A stretch of DNA of 15,560 bases from Nitrospiraceae bacterium (GTDB taxonomy: Bacteria > Nitrospirota_A > Leptospirillia > Leptospirillales > Leptospirillaceae), in assembly GCA_028064945.1 (NCBI GenBank), contig JAPTWQ010000079.1, positions 1 to 15,560 on the forward strand, given 5' to 3'. A program made the position numbers and the translations under genes. This document shows positions 1 through 6,519 of this stretch, in pieces (position 1 is the stretch's first letter; the number at the start of each line of letters is the position of its first letter). The notes under the pieces are model-generated. The model was not told the origin of the DNA, did not search any database, and worked only from the letters and a program-made list of their open reading frames with translations.

Positions 1-449
1 CCGGAAGGGACTGCCCGCCATTGCGCTGGGGAAAGGGTTTTTCGGAGGACGGCGGCTACGGGGGAGACAATAAAATCGGGGGGATTCGGGCCGGCGATCC
101 GGTCCAGGGCATGGATGCGCTCCGCGCGAATGAAATCGGCCGGACTTTCCCGTTCGTAGGGGAGAGTCTCTTCCTCCGGGAAGAGAAGTCCTTCGAATGG
201 GCGGTCAAGGAGGGTGGCGGCCGTGCGGATTTCTTCATAAAGCCTGAGGGCCCGCTCGGGTGTGGCGGTGAGAACCCAGAAGATTTCCTTGCGACCCGCC
301 TCCCTCAGAAGGGCCGGCAGAAAGGGAAAGGCTTCCCGGTCTACTCCCTCGATCCGTCCCGAGGAGAGCGTTGTCAGCGTGGAAGGAATCCGGGTCCGGA
401 GAGCCTCGAGGGTGCTTCGAAAGGGAGAGGATGCCTGCTCGTCAGCCAC
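1..449 (-). CDS. mfd: Transcription-repair coupling factor Mfd, N-terminal part (runs off window)
   Basis: Only the first 149 or so residues are present; the gene continues beyond position 1. Mfd is a cytoplasmic ATP-dependent translocase that removes stalled RNA polymerase and recruits UvrA for nucleotide excision repair. The visible part matches the N-terminal UvrB-like domain: the stretch at about residues 90-115 (FPEEETLPYERESPADFI, then RAERIHAL) is the family's 'P..ETLPY...SP....ERL..L' signature, followed by a UvrB-like 'IVSPVAAVL' strand near 127-135. The helicase motifs lie outside the window. The GTG at 449 is the only reasonable start: the same frame has a stop shortly upstream, and no ATG fits. 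It overlaps the end of rfaE2 by 8 bases, so translation is probably coupled; no clear ribosome-binding site is seen. It is the last visible gene of the hemL-gmhA-rfaE2-mfd run. Confidence 0.8.
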   Translation of the reverse strand, partial: MADEQASSPFRSTLEALRTRIPSTLTTLSSGRIEGVDREAFPFLPALLREAGRKEIFWVLTATPERALRLYEEIRTAATLLDRPFEGLLFPEEETLPYERESPADFIRAERIHALDRIAGPNPPDFIVSPVAAVLRKTLSPAQWRAVPS

Positions 450-960
450 GGTTTTCGGAATACCGGCCGATGATCCGTTCGATCAGTCCGGTGGTTGAAG
501 AATCCGGAACCAAAGGGATGGAGCGAACCTCCCCGCCCCGACCGAGGACCAGGTCGCTCCCAACGATCCTGTCCGGACTCCAGTCTCCTCCCTTGACGAG
601 GACATCCGGAAGAATCCGCCGGATCAGCTCTTCCGGCGTGTCGGCGTCAAAGAATGTGACATAGGAGACGCAGGAAAGGGAGGCCATGACTCGGGCCCGG
701 TAGTCCTGGGGAACGATGGGGCGCCGGGGTCCCTTGATGGTCGCCACCGAACGGTCGGTGTTGAGGGCGACGACGAGGATGTCCCCCAGGTTCCGGGCCT
801 TTTCGAGGACCTCCACGTGTCCGGCATGGATCAGGTCGAAGCATCCGTTGGTGAAGACGATCCGCTCCCCTCCGGACCTGTGGCGGTCCAGGACGGGAAT
901 CAGGGATTCCGGATCGAGAATCTTCGAAGAGGTCGAGGAAAACGGAACGCGGGAAGGCAT
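442..960 (-). CDS. rfaE2: D-glycero-beta-D-manno-heptose 1-phosphate adenylyltransferase (stand-alone RfaE2/HldE C-domain)
   Basis: The product transfers AMP from ATP to heptose 1-phosphate, giving ADP-heptose for the LPS inner core. The 172-aa protein is a single nucleotidyltransferase domain: FTNGCFDLIHAGHV at about residues 36-49 carries the HxGH motif (HAGH, 45-48), and GDW (125-127) and a C-terminal STTGLIERI segment complete the RfaE2 pattern. In enterobacteria this domain is fused to a kinase (HldE); here it stands alone, as in many other bacteria. The frame is open to 1023, but the ATG at 960 gives the usual family length and does not overlap gmhA, which ends at 981; the ribosome-binding site for it is weak. 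It lies 20 bases after gmhA, the enzyme of the first step of the same pathway, which supports the call. The kinase (HldA) and phosphatase (GmhB) are not in this window. Confidence 0.92.
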   Translation of the reverse strand: MPSRVPFSSTSSKILDPESLIPVLDRHRSGGERIVFTNGCFDLIHAGHVEVLEKARNLGDILVVALNTDRSVATIKGPRRPIVPQDYRARVMASLSCVSYVTFFDADTPEELIRRILPDVLVKGGDWSPDRIVGSDLVLGRGGEVRSIPLVPDSSTTGLIERIIGRYSENRG

Positions 961-980
961 CGACGGTCTGGGTCCGGAGG

Positions 981-1574
981 TCAGGAGGTGCGGGGAAACA
1001 GGATTTCTTCGACCATCTCGCACAGGACGTGGCCCAGGGTGATGTGGGTTTCCTGGATGCGCGGAGTCAGCGGGGAGGGAACAATGAAGGCCAGCTCGAC
1101 AAGATCCTTCATCCGTCCTCCGGTTCCCCCTCCGAATCCGATGGTCGCAAGGCCTGTCTCCCTGGCTTTTTCCAGGGCGAGCAGAACATTCTTGGAGTTC
1201 CCGCTCGTGCTGATTCCGATGGCGAGATCCCCCGGCCGCCCGTAGGCTTCGACCTCCCGGGAGAAGATGTGTTCGTACCCGTAATCGTTTCCGATGCTGG
1301 TCAGCGTGGCCAGACCCGTTCCCAGCGCAATGGCGGGCAGTCCCTTCCGGTTGATGTAAAAGCGGCTGACGAGCTCTCCGGCGATGTGGGAAGCGTCGGT
1401 GGAGGAGCCCCCGTTCCCGAAGATGAGAAGCTTTCCCCCCTTCCGGAAGGTATCGACCATCATATGGGTCGCCTTTTCGATCAGGGGAAGGGAGTCCCTC
1501 AGAAAGTCTTCCTTCGTGCGGATGCTGTCCCGGAAGATCGATTCGATTCTGGAGGAGAGGGCGGCATTGTCCAT
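981..1574 (-). CDS. gmhA: Sedoheptulose 7-phosphate isomerase (phosphoheptose isomerase) GmhA
   Basis: GmhA converts sedoheptulose 7-phosphate to D-glycero-D-manno-heptose 7-phosphate, the first committed step to LPS heptose. The 197-aa protein is one SIS domain. Seen directly: FGNGGSSTDASHIAGEL at about 52-68, with the His63/Glu67 positions typical of GmhA; SIGNDYGYEHIFSRE at 93-107; the phosphosugar-binding ISTSGNS at 121-127; and the C-terminal QETH...GH (174-182) that supplies metal/active-site residues in the family. The ATG at 1574 is preceded by a GGAG about ten bases upstream. It sits 31 bases after hemL and 20 before rfaE2 on the same strand, so a shared transcript is likely. Length and motifs are normal. 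Confidence 0.93.
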   Translation of the reverse strand: MDNAALSSRIESIFRDSIRTKEDFLRDSLPLIEKATHMMVDTFRKGGKLLIFGNGGSSTDASHIAGELVSRFYINRKGLPAIALGTGLATLTSIGNDYGYEHIFSREVEAYGRPGDLAIGISTSGNSKNVLLALEKARETGLATIGFGGGTGGRMKDLVELAFIVPSPLTPRIQETHITLGHVLCEMVEEILFPRTS

Positions 1575-1605
1575 GGGAAACGGCTCCGTAGCGATTGTTG
1601 GAGTG

Positions 1606-2892
1606 TTAGGCCTGCGCCCGGGTTTTTTCCAGGGCCCTCTTGAAACGCTCGAGAGCCTCGCCCACGATCCTGTCGTCGTGACAGGTCGACAGGAAGAGGG
1701 CTTCGAACTGGGAGGGAGGGAGAAGAAGCCCCTCGCGCCTGGCCTCCTGGTGAAAGATCGAAAAAAGCCGGATGTCGGATCGTTCCGCGCTTTCGAGATC
1801 GGTCACCGGATGGGACGAGAAGAAGAGAGTCATCATCGAACCCATTCGGTTCAGCTGGAGTGGAAGACCAAGGTGGCGGGCTGTCGCAAGGATGCCTTCG
1901 GAAAGGATCCGGCTTTTCTCCTCGAGGAGCGAATAGAGGGCCGGAGTCCTGAGCTTCGTAAGGGTCGCGAGACCTGCCGCCATGGCCACCGGGTTACCGG
2001 AGAGTGTCCCCGCCTGGTAGACCGGACCCTCGGGGGCGACCATCTTCATGATGTCCTCCCGTCCTCCGTAGGCTCCTACCGGCATTCCTCCCCCGATGAT
2101 CTTGCCCAGAAGGGTGAGGTCGGGTTCCATCCCGAAAAGGACCTGGGCTCCTCCATAGGTCAGGCGGAATCCGGTGATGATCTCGTCCGCGATGAGGAGG
2201 GCTCCGTTTTCATCCGTCACATCCCTGGCCGCCAGAAGGAACTCCTCGTCGGGAGGCACCACACCCATGTTCCCGGCGACGGGCTCGAGAATAAGGGCAG
2301 CTACCGTCTTTCCCTCACGCTTGAAGAAGTCCCGGAGCGCCTGGGTATCGTTGTAGGGAAGGACGACGGTATCCCGGATGACGGCTTCCGGGACCCCGGC
2401 GCTGGTCGGAATCCCGAAGGTCGCCCCCCCGGATCCTGCCTTGACGAGAAGGGCATCGGAATGTCCATGGTAGCCGCCGGCGAATTTGACGATCCTGTTT
2501 CGGCCCGTAAAGGCCCTGGCGAGTCTGAGGGCCGACATGGCGGCCTCTGTCCCCGAATTGACGAACCGGATGCGGTCGAGGCCGGGAACGGCCCGGGTCA
2601 AAACCTCCCCCAGCTGGATCTCCGTTTCGGACAGCCCTCCGAAAGAAAGTCCCTTCGAGGCGGTCTCCCCAATGGCCGCAAGCACGTCCGGGTCGGCGTG
2701 TCCCAGAATGAGGGGGCCGAAGGAAAGGACGAAATCGATGTAGTCCTTGCCGTCGATGTCGGTAATGATGGGACCTTTGCCTTGTCGGATGACGGGAGGA
2801 TGGCCTCCTACGGCCTTGTAGGCCCGGACCGGGCTGCTGACGCCACCGGGAAAGATACCGCAGGCTTTTTTGAAACCTTCTTCAGAGTTCAA
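1606..2892 (-). CDS. hemL: Glutamate-1-semialdehyde 2,1-aminomutase HemL
   Basis: HemL is a PLP enzyme that turns glutamate-1-semialdehyde into 5-aminolevulinate, the last step of the C5 route to haem and other tetrapyrroles. The 428-aa protein has the full family length. Motifs: the N-terminal [17 protein letters not shown] (14-30); [16 protein letters not shown] (111-126) for phosphate/PLP contacts; GGYHGHSD (139-146); ADEI (235-238) with the PLP-ring aspartate; and [16 protein letters not shown] (262-277), whose Lys264 is the expected Schiff-base lysine. The start is TTG at 2892, supported by GGGAG seven bases upstream and by the protein beginning exactly where the family usually does. It is the first gene of the run hemL-gmhA-rfaE2-mfd. 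A hairpin-forming inverted repeat lies in its leader (2918-2962). gltX, which makes the pathway's Glu-tRNA, is in the same window but not in the operon. Confidence 0.95.
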   Translation of the reverse strand: MNSEEGFKKACGIFPGGVSSPVRAYKAVGGHPPVIRQGKGPIITDIDGKDYIDFVLSFGPLILGHADPDVLAAIGETASKGLSFGGLSETEIQLGEVLTRAVPGLDRIRFVNSGTEAAMSALRLARAFTGRNRIVKFAGGYHGHSDALLVKAGSGGATFGIPTSAGVPEAVIRDTVVLPYNDTQALRDFFKREGKTVAALILEPVAGNMGVVPPDEEFLLAARDVTDENGALLIADEIITGFRLTYGGAQVLFGMEPDLTLLGKIIGGGMPVGAYGGREDIMKMVAPEGPVYQAGTLSGNPVAMAAGLATLTKLRTPALYSLLEEKSRILSEGILATARHLGLPLQLNRMGSMMTLFFSSHPVTDLESAERSDIRLFSIFHQEARREGLLLPPSQFEALFLSTCHDDRIVGEALERFKRALEKTRAQA

Positions 2893-2917
2893 ACGGACGC
2901 TCCCGGATGTGAGGGTG

Positions 2918-2962
2918 AGAGTCTTCGTGACTGCCCATCCCGGACAGGACGACGAAGACTCT
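2918..2962 (-). repeat. Inverted repeat able to form a long hairpin in the hemL 5' leader
   Basis: The arms AGAGTCTTCGT (2918-2928) and ACGAAGACTCT (2952-2962) are perfectly complementary over 11 bp. Read as minus-strand RNA, the interior can add a second stem, CTGTCC with GGGCAG around the loop GGGAT. The structure ends about 26 bases before the hemL TTG start. It lacks a U-tract, so it is not a standard terminator. It could be a stability or regulatory element; that is inference. Confidence 0.5.
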
Positions 2963-3092
2963 GAAGATTATCATATTTTCGGTCCGTTTGGAAATACGTC
3001 CGGTATTCTGTGCGAAACTTCCGGGAGGGAGAGGGGCGTTCGCCTCCTATGTTTCCGATGTGATACAAAAAATCGGGGGGGCTCATGGGTTC

Positions 3093-3112
3093 CTGTCAAA
3101 TATTGTTGACAG
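3093..3112. promoter_or_regulatory. Operator-like inverted repeat upstream of the small membrane-protein gene
   Basis: The arms CTGTCAA (3093-3099) and TTGACAG (3106-3112) are perfect inverted repeats with a 6-base AT-rich spacer. The site ends eight bases before the proposed -35 of the plus-strand promoter at 3120, where a regulator could act. No regulator family can be assigned from the sequence. Confidence 0.4.
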
Positions 3113-3119
3113 ACTTGGG

Positions 3120-3147
3120 TTGCGGATCGACTGGAGAGTGGTATCCT
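3120..3147 (+). promoter_or_regulatory. Candidate sigma70-type promoter for the 77-aa membrane-protein gene
   Basis: TTGCGG (3120-3125), a 16-bp spacer and TATCCT (3142-3147). The expected transcript start near 3154 leaves a leader of about 55 bases, which holds a small hairpin (TCTGA/TCAGA, 3176-3189) directly before the ribosome-binding site. A better-looking TTGACA at 3106-3111 has no -10 at a usable distance. Confidence 0.4.
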
Positions 3148-3210
3148 TTTTGCGTCGTCACCCGAGATGCCGGAATCTGAATTTTCAGACCCAAAGGAGG
3201 TGAGTTGGCG

Positions 3211-3444
3211 ATGGGTGGAAAAGGGATTGTCGGTTATTGGCTGAACGCGGCCTTTTCTGCGGTCGGGTCCGGATCGGTGGTGGGCTTTTGTCTCCAGGAA
3301 TGGTTCGGGGCACATCGGTTCGAGACCTGGAGAGAGTCCTATGTCTGGATCTACTGGATCATGGTTCTTTCGACGATCACGGGAGCGCTGATAGGTTTAT
3401 ATTCCTATTCCTATCACAAGAAAAAGGAAAACTGGACCTGGTAG
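3211..3444 (+). CDS. Small two-helix membrane protein, function unknown
   Basis: I do not recognise the family. The 77-aa protein has two hydrophobic segments, about residues 8-28 (small residues and glycines, one Cys) and 46-66 (aromatic-rich, VWIYWIMVL then STITGALIGLY), and a lysine/tryptophan-rich tail (KKKENWTW). By the positive-inside rule the tail is probably cytoplasmic. It has the strongest ribosome-binding site in the window, AAAGGAGGTGAG from 3193, close to a full match to the 16S 3' end. ATG at 3211 lies 10 bases after GGAGG; a TTG at 3205 in the same frame (two more residues) lies 4 bases after it and cannot be excluded. It is transcribed alone, divergently from hemL. The size and topology would suit an accessory subunit of a membrane complex, but nothing in the sequence shows this. 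Confidence 0.72.
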   Translation: MGGKGIVGYWLNAAFSAVGSGSVVGFCLQEWFGAHRFETWRESYVWIYWIMVLSTITGALIGLYSYSYHKKKENWTW

Positions 3445-3446
3445 AA

Positions 3447-3476
3447 ATCCCGGCCTGGATCGCTTGACGCCGGGAT
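3447..3476 (+). repeat. Inverted repeat just after the 77-aa gene, possible weak terminator
   Basis: ATCCCGGC (3447-3454) and GCCGGGAT (3469-3476) pair perfectly over 8 bp around a 14-base loop, starting two bases after the stop codon. No T-run follows on the plus strand, so it may be a 3' stabilising hairpin or factor-assisted terminator rather than a classical intrinsic one. Confidence 0.4.
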
Positions 3477-3609
3477 CGAAAAGCAGGGAGCAGCTTCGGG
3501 CGGATCTGTCCGGCATCGATGGGTTTCCACCCGTCTGCTCCTTTTTCTCTGATGTCTCCCGACACGGGGTGGCAGTCTATTGGGGATCCTGTCGAAGAGG
3601 GATGCGACT

Positions 3610-3708
3610 ATGGTCGGAGACTGGAAAAGGCTTTGGATCATCGCGGCGGCCGCCTCCGCGGTCGGCGCGGCCATCGGCTTTTTTTTCGGTTTGAGGGGCG
3701 GTGGCTGA
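3610..3708 (+). CDS. Possible 32-aa single-helix membrane microprotein
   Basis: A short open frame from ATG 3610 to TGA 3708. The product begins MVGDWKRLW, continues with a hydrophobic stretch rich in Ala, Gly and Phe (about residues 8-28) and ends LRGGG: charged N-terminus, one membrane helix, short tail. GAGGG lies eight bases before the ATG. It follows the 77-aa membrane gene on the same strand by 165 bp. Against it: GC-rich DNA easily gives Ala/Gly-rich open frames, the codon sample is tiny, and no promoter of its own is evident. I do not recognise a family. Confidence 0.3.
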   Translation: MVGDWKRLWIIAAAASAVGAAIGFFFGLRGGG

Positions 3709-3766
3709 CCTCCATCCCCGACAAGCGATGCCTCAGGCTCCGGATTGACCTGCCTTCGAATCCCCT

Positions 3767-4630
3767 TCAGTAACCACCTCCCTGGTTTTTCAGATCCTTC
3801 AATGCTTCGAAGATGCCCGCTGCCAGCGGAAGGAGCGACAATCCCGTCACGATAAGGACCCTTTTCCCCGTTCCAGTTCTTCCCCTCAACGACAACAGGC
3901 GTCCGGCCACACCCCCGATAAAAAGGGAAAGCGCCAGGAAGCCGATCACATCCGCCGAGATATCCACGTATCTGAGCCCGATGACGAGAAGGGCTCCGAG
4001 CATCCAGCCGGGTTCGATTCCGGAGGCGCGGGTCCCGAGGGGAGCGGCAAGACACATGGCCAGGAAAACGGCCGAGAGTCCGCCCGCCAGCTGTCCGAGG
4101 AGAAGGCTTCCCGAGAGGGGGGAAAGCGCCGCGAGGGACGCGGATGTCAGAAAAAGAGGAAGCAGTGAGACGGGATCGAGTCCCCTGATCCGGTCGACAG
4201 GGTAACTGAAACGGATTGCGAGCCAGGCTGCGAAGGTCAGGGAAAGGGAAAGGGCTCCCTGGGTCAGGCTTTCCTGTCGAAGGAGCGGAAGCGTCAGGAG
4301 AAGGAGTCCGGCCAGCATGGCCCCTGACTCGGCCAGGAGGCGAGAGGCGGGTGGAACGATGTTTCTGACGAAGAATGTGGCGAGTGTGAGCAAGGGAATC
4401 CAGTCCATTGGTCGATTCGGGTCAAAAAAATGCCGGATTGACTCCGGATCGAACAGGGCGAAGGGGAGAATGATCCCCAGGAGAACGATGAGATCCGGGA
4501 TCAGAAGGGTTCGTGGCTGCCACTTGGTAGGAAGAAATCGCAGGGACGGAAGAAGCAGCAGTACGACAATGAAAGGAAAGGCCGCTGGGTACATCAACGC
4601 CACGGCCGGGGTGATCGAGAGCGTTTCCAT
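3767..4630 (-). CDS. Polytopic membrane protein, function unknown
   Basis: The 287-aa protein is hydrophobic almost throughout, with about eight or nine predicted membrane helices (for example near residues 12-28, 42-60, 77-92, 100-117, 125-142, 155-175, 185-200, 210-245). The connecting loops carry Arg/Lys/Pro/Asp clusters such as SLRFLPTKWQP (29-39) and SLRGRTGTGKR near 247-257. I see no transport motif, catalytic motif or known family signature. The ATG at 4630 has GGAGA about nine bases upstream. It is the second gene after yceI on the minus strand, but a hairpin terminator separates the two, so it may use its own promoter or read-through. Confidence 0.75.
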   Translation of the reverse strand: METLSITPAVALMYPAAFPFIVVLLLLPSLRFLPTKWQPRTLLIPDLIVLLGIILPFALFDPESIRHFFDPNRPMDWIPLLTLATFFVRNIVPPASRLLAESGAMLAGLLLLTLPLLRQESLTQGALSLSLTFAAWLAIRFSYPVDRIRGLDPVSLLPLFLTSASLAALSPLSGSLLLGQLAGGLSAVFLAMCLAAPLGTRASGIEPGWMLGALLVIGLRYVDISADVIGFLALSLFIGGVAGRLLSLRGRTGTGKRVLIVTGLSLLPLAAGIFEALKDLKNQGGGY

Positions 4631-4682
4631 GGGTCAGATCTCCATGCGGATTCTGAAATGGAAGGGGAGAGAGCCGAAGAAA

Positions 4683-4709
4683 GGAGGGGGGGCTTTTGGC
4701 CCCCTCTCC
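4683..4709 (-). terminator. GC-rich hairpin terminator downstream of yceI
   Basis: Starting seven bases past the yceI stop (reading the minus strand), an 11-bp stem with one G-T wobble closes around a 5-base loop; the stem is nearly all G-C. On the minus strand it is followed by TTCTTTC, an imperfect T-tract. The stem strength and position fit an intrinsic terminator for yceI. Confidence 0.65.
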
Positions 4710-4715
4710 ACGCTG

Positions 4716-5369
4716 TTAGCGTTTTTCCCTGATGCCTTCGACGCTGATGTAAAGGTGAACCTTGTCTCCGATCATGCCAGGGTAGGTCGTGATACCGAAA
4801 TCGCTTCTCCGGAGGGATCCTTCGAGGTCGTATCCGGTCAGATATCCGCCCCAGGGTTTCGGGAGTGCGGAGACATCGGCGGCTCCGACTTCGTGAAGCT
4901 TGAAGGTGATGGTCCTGGTCTTGCCGTGAAGGGTGAGCTTTCCTGTCAGAAGACCCGATTTTTTCCCGGTCTTTTTAAAGCGGGTGCCGACGAAACGAAT
5001 CACGGGAAAGGTTTTGGCGTCCAGAAAATCAGGCCCTCTCAAATCCTTGTCGCGCATGGGATGGTTGGTATCGATGCTTTTCGTGGCGATCTCGATTTTT
5101 ACGTCCGTTTTTCCGGGGTCGAGCCGGTAATGTCCGGTGATGGTATCGAAGCGGCCGACGGCTGTCGCCACCCCTGCGTGTCCCACGGTAAAGGTCACCG
5201 AGGTATGGTCGGGGTCAATATTGTAAAGGCCGGAGGGATCCCCGTTCCCAATTTTGTAAGAGGCAGCCAATGCGTTGGAAACACCGTTATGCAAAAGGAA
5301 AAGGAGAAAGAGTAGCGCGGAGGTCTTTCCGATCAGGCCGGATCTTTGGAGGCGGGTGGTTTCGATCAT
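4716..5369 (-). CDS. yceI: YceI-family periplasmic protein
   Basis: YceI proteins are secreted lipocalin-like beta-barrels that bind isoprenoid-type lipids. The 217-aa product has a Sec signal peptide (basic N-region, hydrophobic core at about 18-27, likely cut after ALA at 33-35). The mature part shows the family pattern: LYNIDPDHTSVTFTVGHAG, followed by GRFDTITGHYRLDPGK, then KSIDTNHPMRDKDLRGPDFLDAKTFP split over the middle, a LTGKLTLHGKTRTITF block, and the terminal RSDFGITTYPGMIGDKVHLYI. ATG at 5369 has AAGGAG five bases upstream, a strong start. It has its own promoter (5454-5482, complement) and terminator (4683-4709). The symbol denotes the family; the exact ligand is unknown. Confidence 0.9.
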   Translation of the reverse strand: MIETTRLQRSGLIGKTSALLFLLFLLHNGVSNALAASYKIGNGDPSGLYNIDPDHTSVTFTVGHAGVATAVGRFDTITGHYRLDPGKTDVKIEIATKSIDTNHPMRDKDLRGPDFLDAKTFPVIRFVGTRFKKTGKKSGLLTGKLTLHGKTRTITFKLHEVGAADVSALPKPWGGYLTGYDLEGSLRRSDFGITTYPGMIGDKVHLYISVEGIREKR

Positions 5370-5407
5370 GGAAACTCCTTAAGGGTTGAGGTTGTGGATG
5401 TTTATTC

Positions 5408-5419
5408 GAAGGCGCCTTC
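5408..5419. repeat. 12-bp perfect palindrome in the yceI leader
   Basis: GAAGGCGCCTTC reads the same on both strands. It lies between the proposed yceI transcript start (about 5447) and the start codon at 5369. It could be an operator or a chance palindrome. Confidence 0.3.
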
Positions 5420-5453
5420 CTGTGTTGCGCATTTTGAGCGAGCTGTCCCGTGC

Positions 5454-5482
5454 ATTATTTCACGACCTTAGTTTTAATGCAA
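5454..5482 (-). promoter_or_regulatory. Sigma70-type promoter for yceI
   Basis: Read on the minus strand: TTGCAT (complement of 5477-5482), 17-bp spacer, AATAAT (complement of 5454-5459). Transcription would start near 5447, giving a leader of about 78 bases. Confidence 0.5.
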
Positions 5483-5517
5483 ACATATTTTCGGAATCGA
5501 TTTGAACATCCGGAATA

Positions 5518-5546
5518 TTGGACTTAAAATAGAACCTTCCCATAAT
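5518..5546 (+). promoter_or_regulatory. Sigma70-type promoter for the J-domain / DUF1841 operon
   Basis: TTGGAC (5518-5523), 17-bp spacer, CATAAT (5541-5546). The predicted transcript start near 5553 is about 29 bases before the TTG start codon. It is divergent from the yceI promoter, with which it shares the 212-bp intergenic region. Confidence 0.55.
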
Positions 5547-5581
5547 TTTTACAGAACCTTCAATGGAGAGGGAGCGCGGGA

Positions 5582-6181
5582 TTGGAGAAGCCCCCCGGAG
5601 AAATAAGGCGGGAATTGGTGGGTCACATAGAACGGATGGCCTGTCGTTGCCAGGAATCTGCCTGGTTTTCTCTCGAGCGCTCCCTTGAAATGGACTGGGC
5701 TGTGGGTGGCTTTGGCGAGATGGAGGAACGGTTCGCCGAGCTTGACAGGCTGTTTTCCGGATTGCTGGAAGAGCTTCTCCGGGAGTCGTCGCGTACCGGC
5801 CTGGCCAAGATCGCCCGAAAGGCGGAGTTTCTGGAAGACCGTTTTGAAGAGATGGACAGTCTTCTCAGAAACAGACCCCGCAGAAAAAGGACGGCCTTTC
5901 CCTGGGAGAAGTTTTTCCGGATGGGAACGGGAGAGGGGGGGCAAAATCCTGAGATCCGGCGGAACGAGCGGCTGAAGGCGGCCTGTCGCACCTTGGGCAT
6001 TCCCGAGTCCGCTGTTTGGGATGAGATCCGGAAAAAAGTCCGCTCTCTCCTGAAGGAAATGCATCCGGACATGCGTTCGGGTGACAGGAGCCAGGAAGGG
6101 CGGATGAGGGAAATTCTCGACGCCTACGCCTTTCTCAAGGAACATTTCGGAGTGGATGGTGACACGGGAAAAAAGGTTTGA
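5582..6181 (+). CDS. C-terminal J-domain (DnaJ-like) protein with coiled-coil N-terminus
   Basis: The 199-aa product has a charged, probably helical or coiled-coil N-terminal half (about residues 45-97, rich in Glu/Leu/Arg), a basic linker (RPRRKR, 98-103) and a C-terminal J-domain at roughly 128-190. The J-domain shows ERLKAACRTLGIP, then WDEIRKKVRSLLKEMHPD with the diagnostic HPD at 161-163, then the helix IL(D)AYAFLKEHF. HPD stimulates the ATPase of an Hsp70 (DnaK), so this is probably a specialised cytosolic co-chaperone. The usual DnaJ Gly/Phe and zinc-finger regions are absent. The start is TTG at 5582, supported by GGGAG seven bases upstream and a promoter at 5518; an ATG at 5563 is out of frame. 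Its TGA is followed after 23 bases by the next gene. The client is unknown. Confidence 0.75.
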   Translation: MEKPPGEIRRELVGHIERMACRCQESAWFSLERSLEMDWAVGGFGEMEERFAELDRLFSGLLEELLRESSRTGLAKIARKAEFLEDRFEEMDSLLRNRPRRKRTAFPWEKFFRMGTGEGGQNPEIRRNERLKAACRTLGIPESAVWDEIRKKVRSLLKEMHPDMRSGDRSQEGRMREILDAYAFLKEHFGVDGDTGKKV

Positions 6182-6204
6182 GTAAGGTGAAAGGGGAAGG
6201 AAGA

Positions 6205-6489
6205 ATGGATCCTGTCGAAATAAACGACCCTGAAAAAATCCAGGAAATATTGAAAGGGGTTACTCTTGCTGGCGAAGGTTTTGTGACGGCATGTCTTCTG
6301 GAAGATGTCTGGGACGCGGGGCTGACCTATCCTGACTATTTCAAGGCGGCGGGCGAGGATCCGACCGCTTCGCTCAATGGAGTCTCGCCCGCATGGGAAA
6401 CCTACCATCTGCGCCAGGGGAAAAAAGTCGTGAACGTCTACGGAATGGGGTCAAGGGGTCGCAGAATCCATGTGACGGAAACCCCATGA
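6205..6489 (+). CDS. Conserved-looking 94-aa protein, function unknown
   Basis: I do not recognise a family. The product is soluble and acidic in its first half (DPVEINDPEKIQEIL, then LEDVWDAG and a YPDYF segment) and basic near the end (RQGKKVVNVYGMGSRGRR). One Cys, no membrane helix, no signal peptide. The frame is open back to a TTG at 6178 overlapping the preceding stop codon, but ATG at 6205 is better: GGAAGGAAGA lies directly upstream. It sits between the J-domain gene and the DUF1841 gene, 23 and 30 bases from them, so it is almost certainly co-transcribed with both. Confidence 0.65.
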   Translation: MDPVEINDPEKIQEILKGVTLAGEGFVTACLLEDVWDAGLTYPDYFKAAGEDPTASLNGVSPAWETYHLRQGKKVVNVYGMGSRGRRIHVTETP

Positions 6490-6519
6490 TCGGAACAGCG
6501 GAGCCAAAGAGGGCAGAAC

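Larger units (their letters stand above)
2893..3204. other. Divergent intergenic region between hemL and a small membrane-protein gene
   Basis: This 312-bp stretch has no convincing gene; the open frames crossing it (for example minus 2971-3315) have no supporting start signal and run into neighbouring genes. It holds an inverted repeat in the hemL leader (2918-2962), a weak minus-strand -10 candidate (GATAAT, complement of 2967-2972) with a poor TTTCCA -35 at 16 bp, an operator-like inverted repeat (3093-3112), a plus-strand promoter candidate (3120-3147) and a short hairpin (3176-3189) just ahead of the ribosome-binding site of the next gene. Confidence 0.6.
3445..3766. other. Intergenic region with an inverted repeat and one possible microprotein
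   Basis: This 322-bp stretch lies between the convergent 77-aa gene (plus) and the polytopic membrane-protein gene (minus). It contains an 8-bp inverted repeat (3447-3476) and a 32-codon open frame (3610-3708), annotated separately. Other frames here look like chance openings. I see no clear intrinsic terminator for either flanking gene. Confidence 0.5.

Noticed and set aside
442..1023. Longer rfaE2 start at 1023
   Set aside because: It would overlap gmhA by 43 bases and add 21 residues absent from the family; ATG 960 fits better.
1384..2964. 526-codon plus-strand open frame opposite hemL and gmhA
   Set aside because: It is antisense to two well-supported enzymes, its translation is low-complexity Gly/Glu/Arg-rich with no domain, and it is explained by GC-rich codon use on the other strand.
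3106..3111. TTGACA as a -35 hexamer
   Set aside because: No acceptable -10 lies 16-18 bp downstream; the nearest (3142) is 30 bp away. It is better explained as the right arm of the inverted repeat at 3093-3112.
3750..3780. tRNA-like 3' end (TTCGAATCC followed by a CCA-like ACC)
   Set aside because: The flanking bases cannot form a 5-bp T-stem and no anticodon or acceptor arm can be found upstream.
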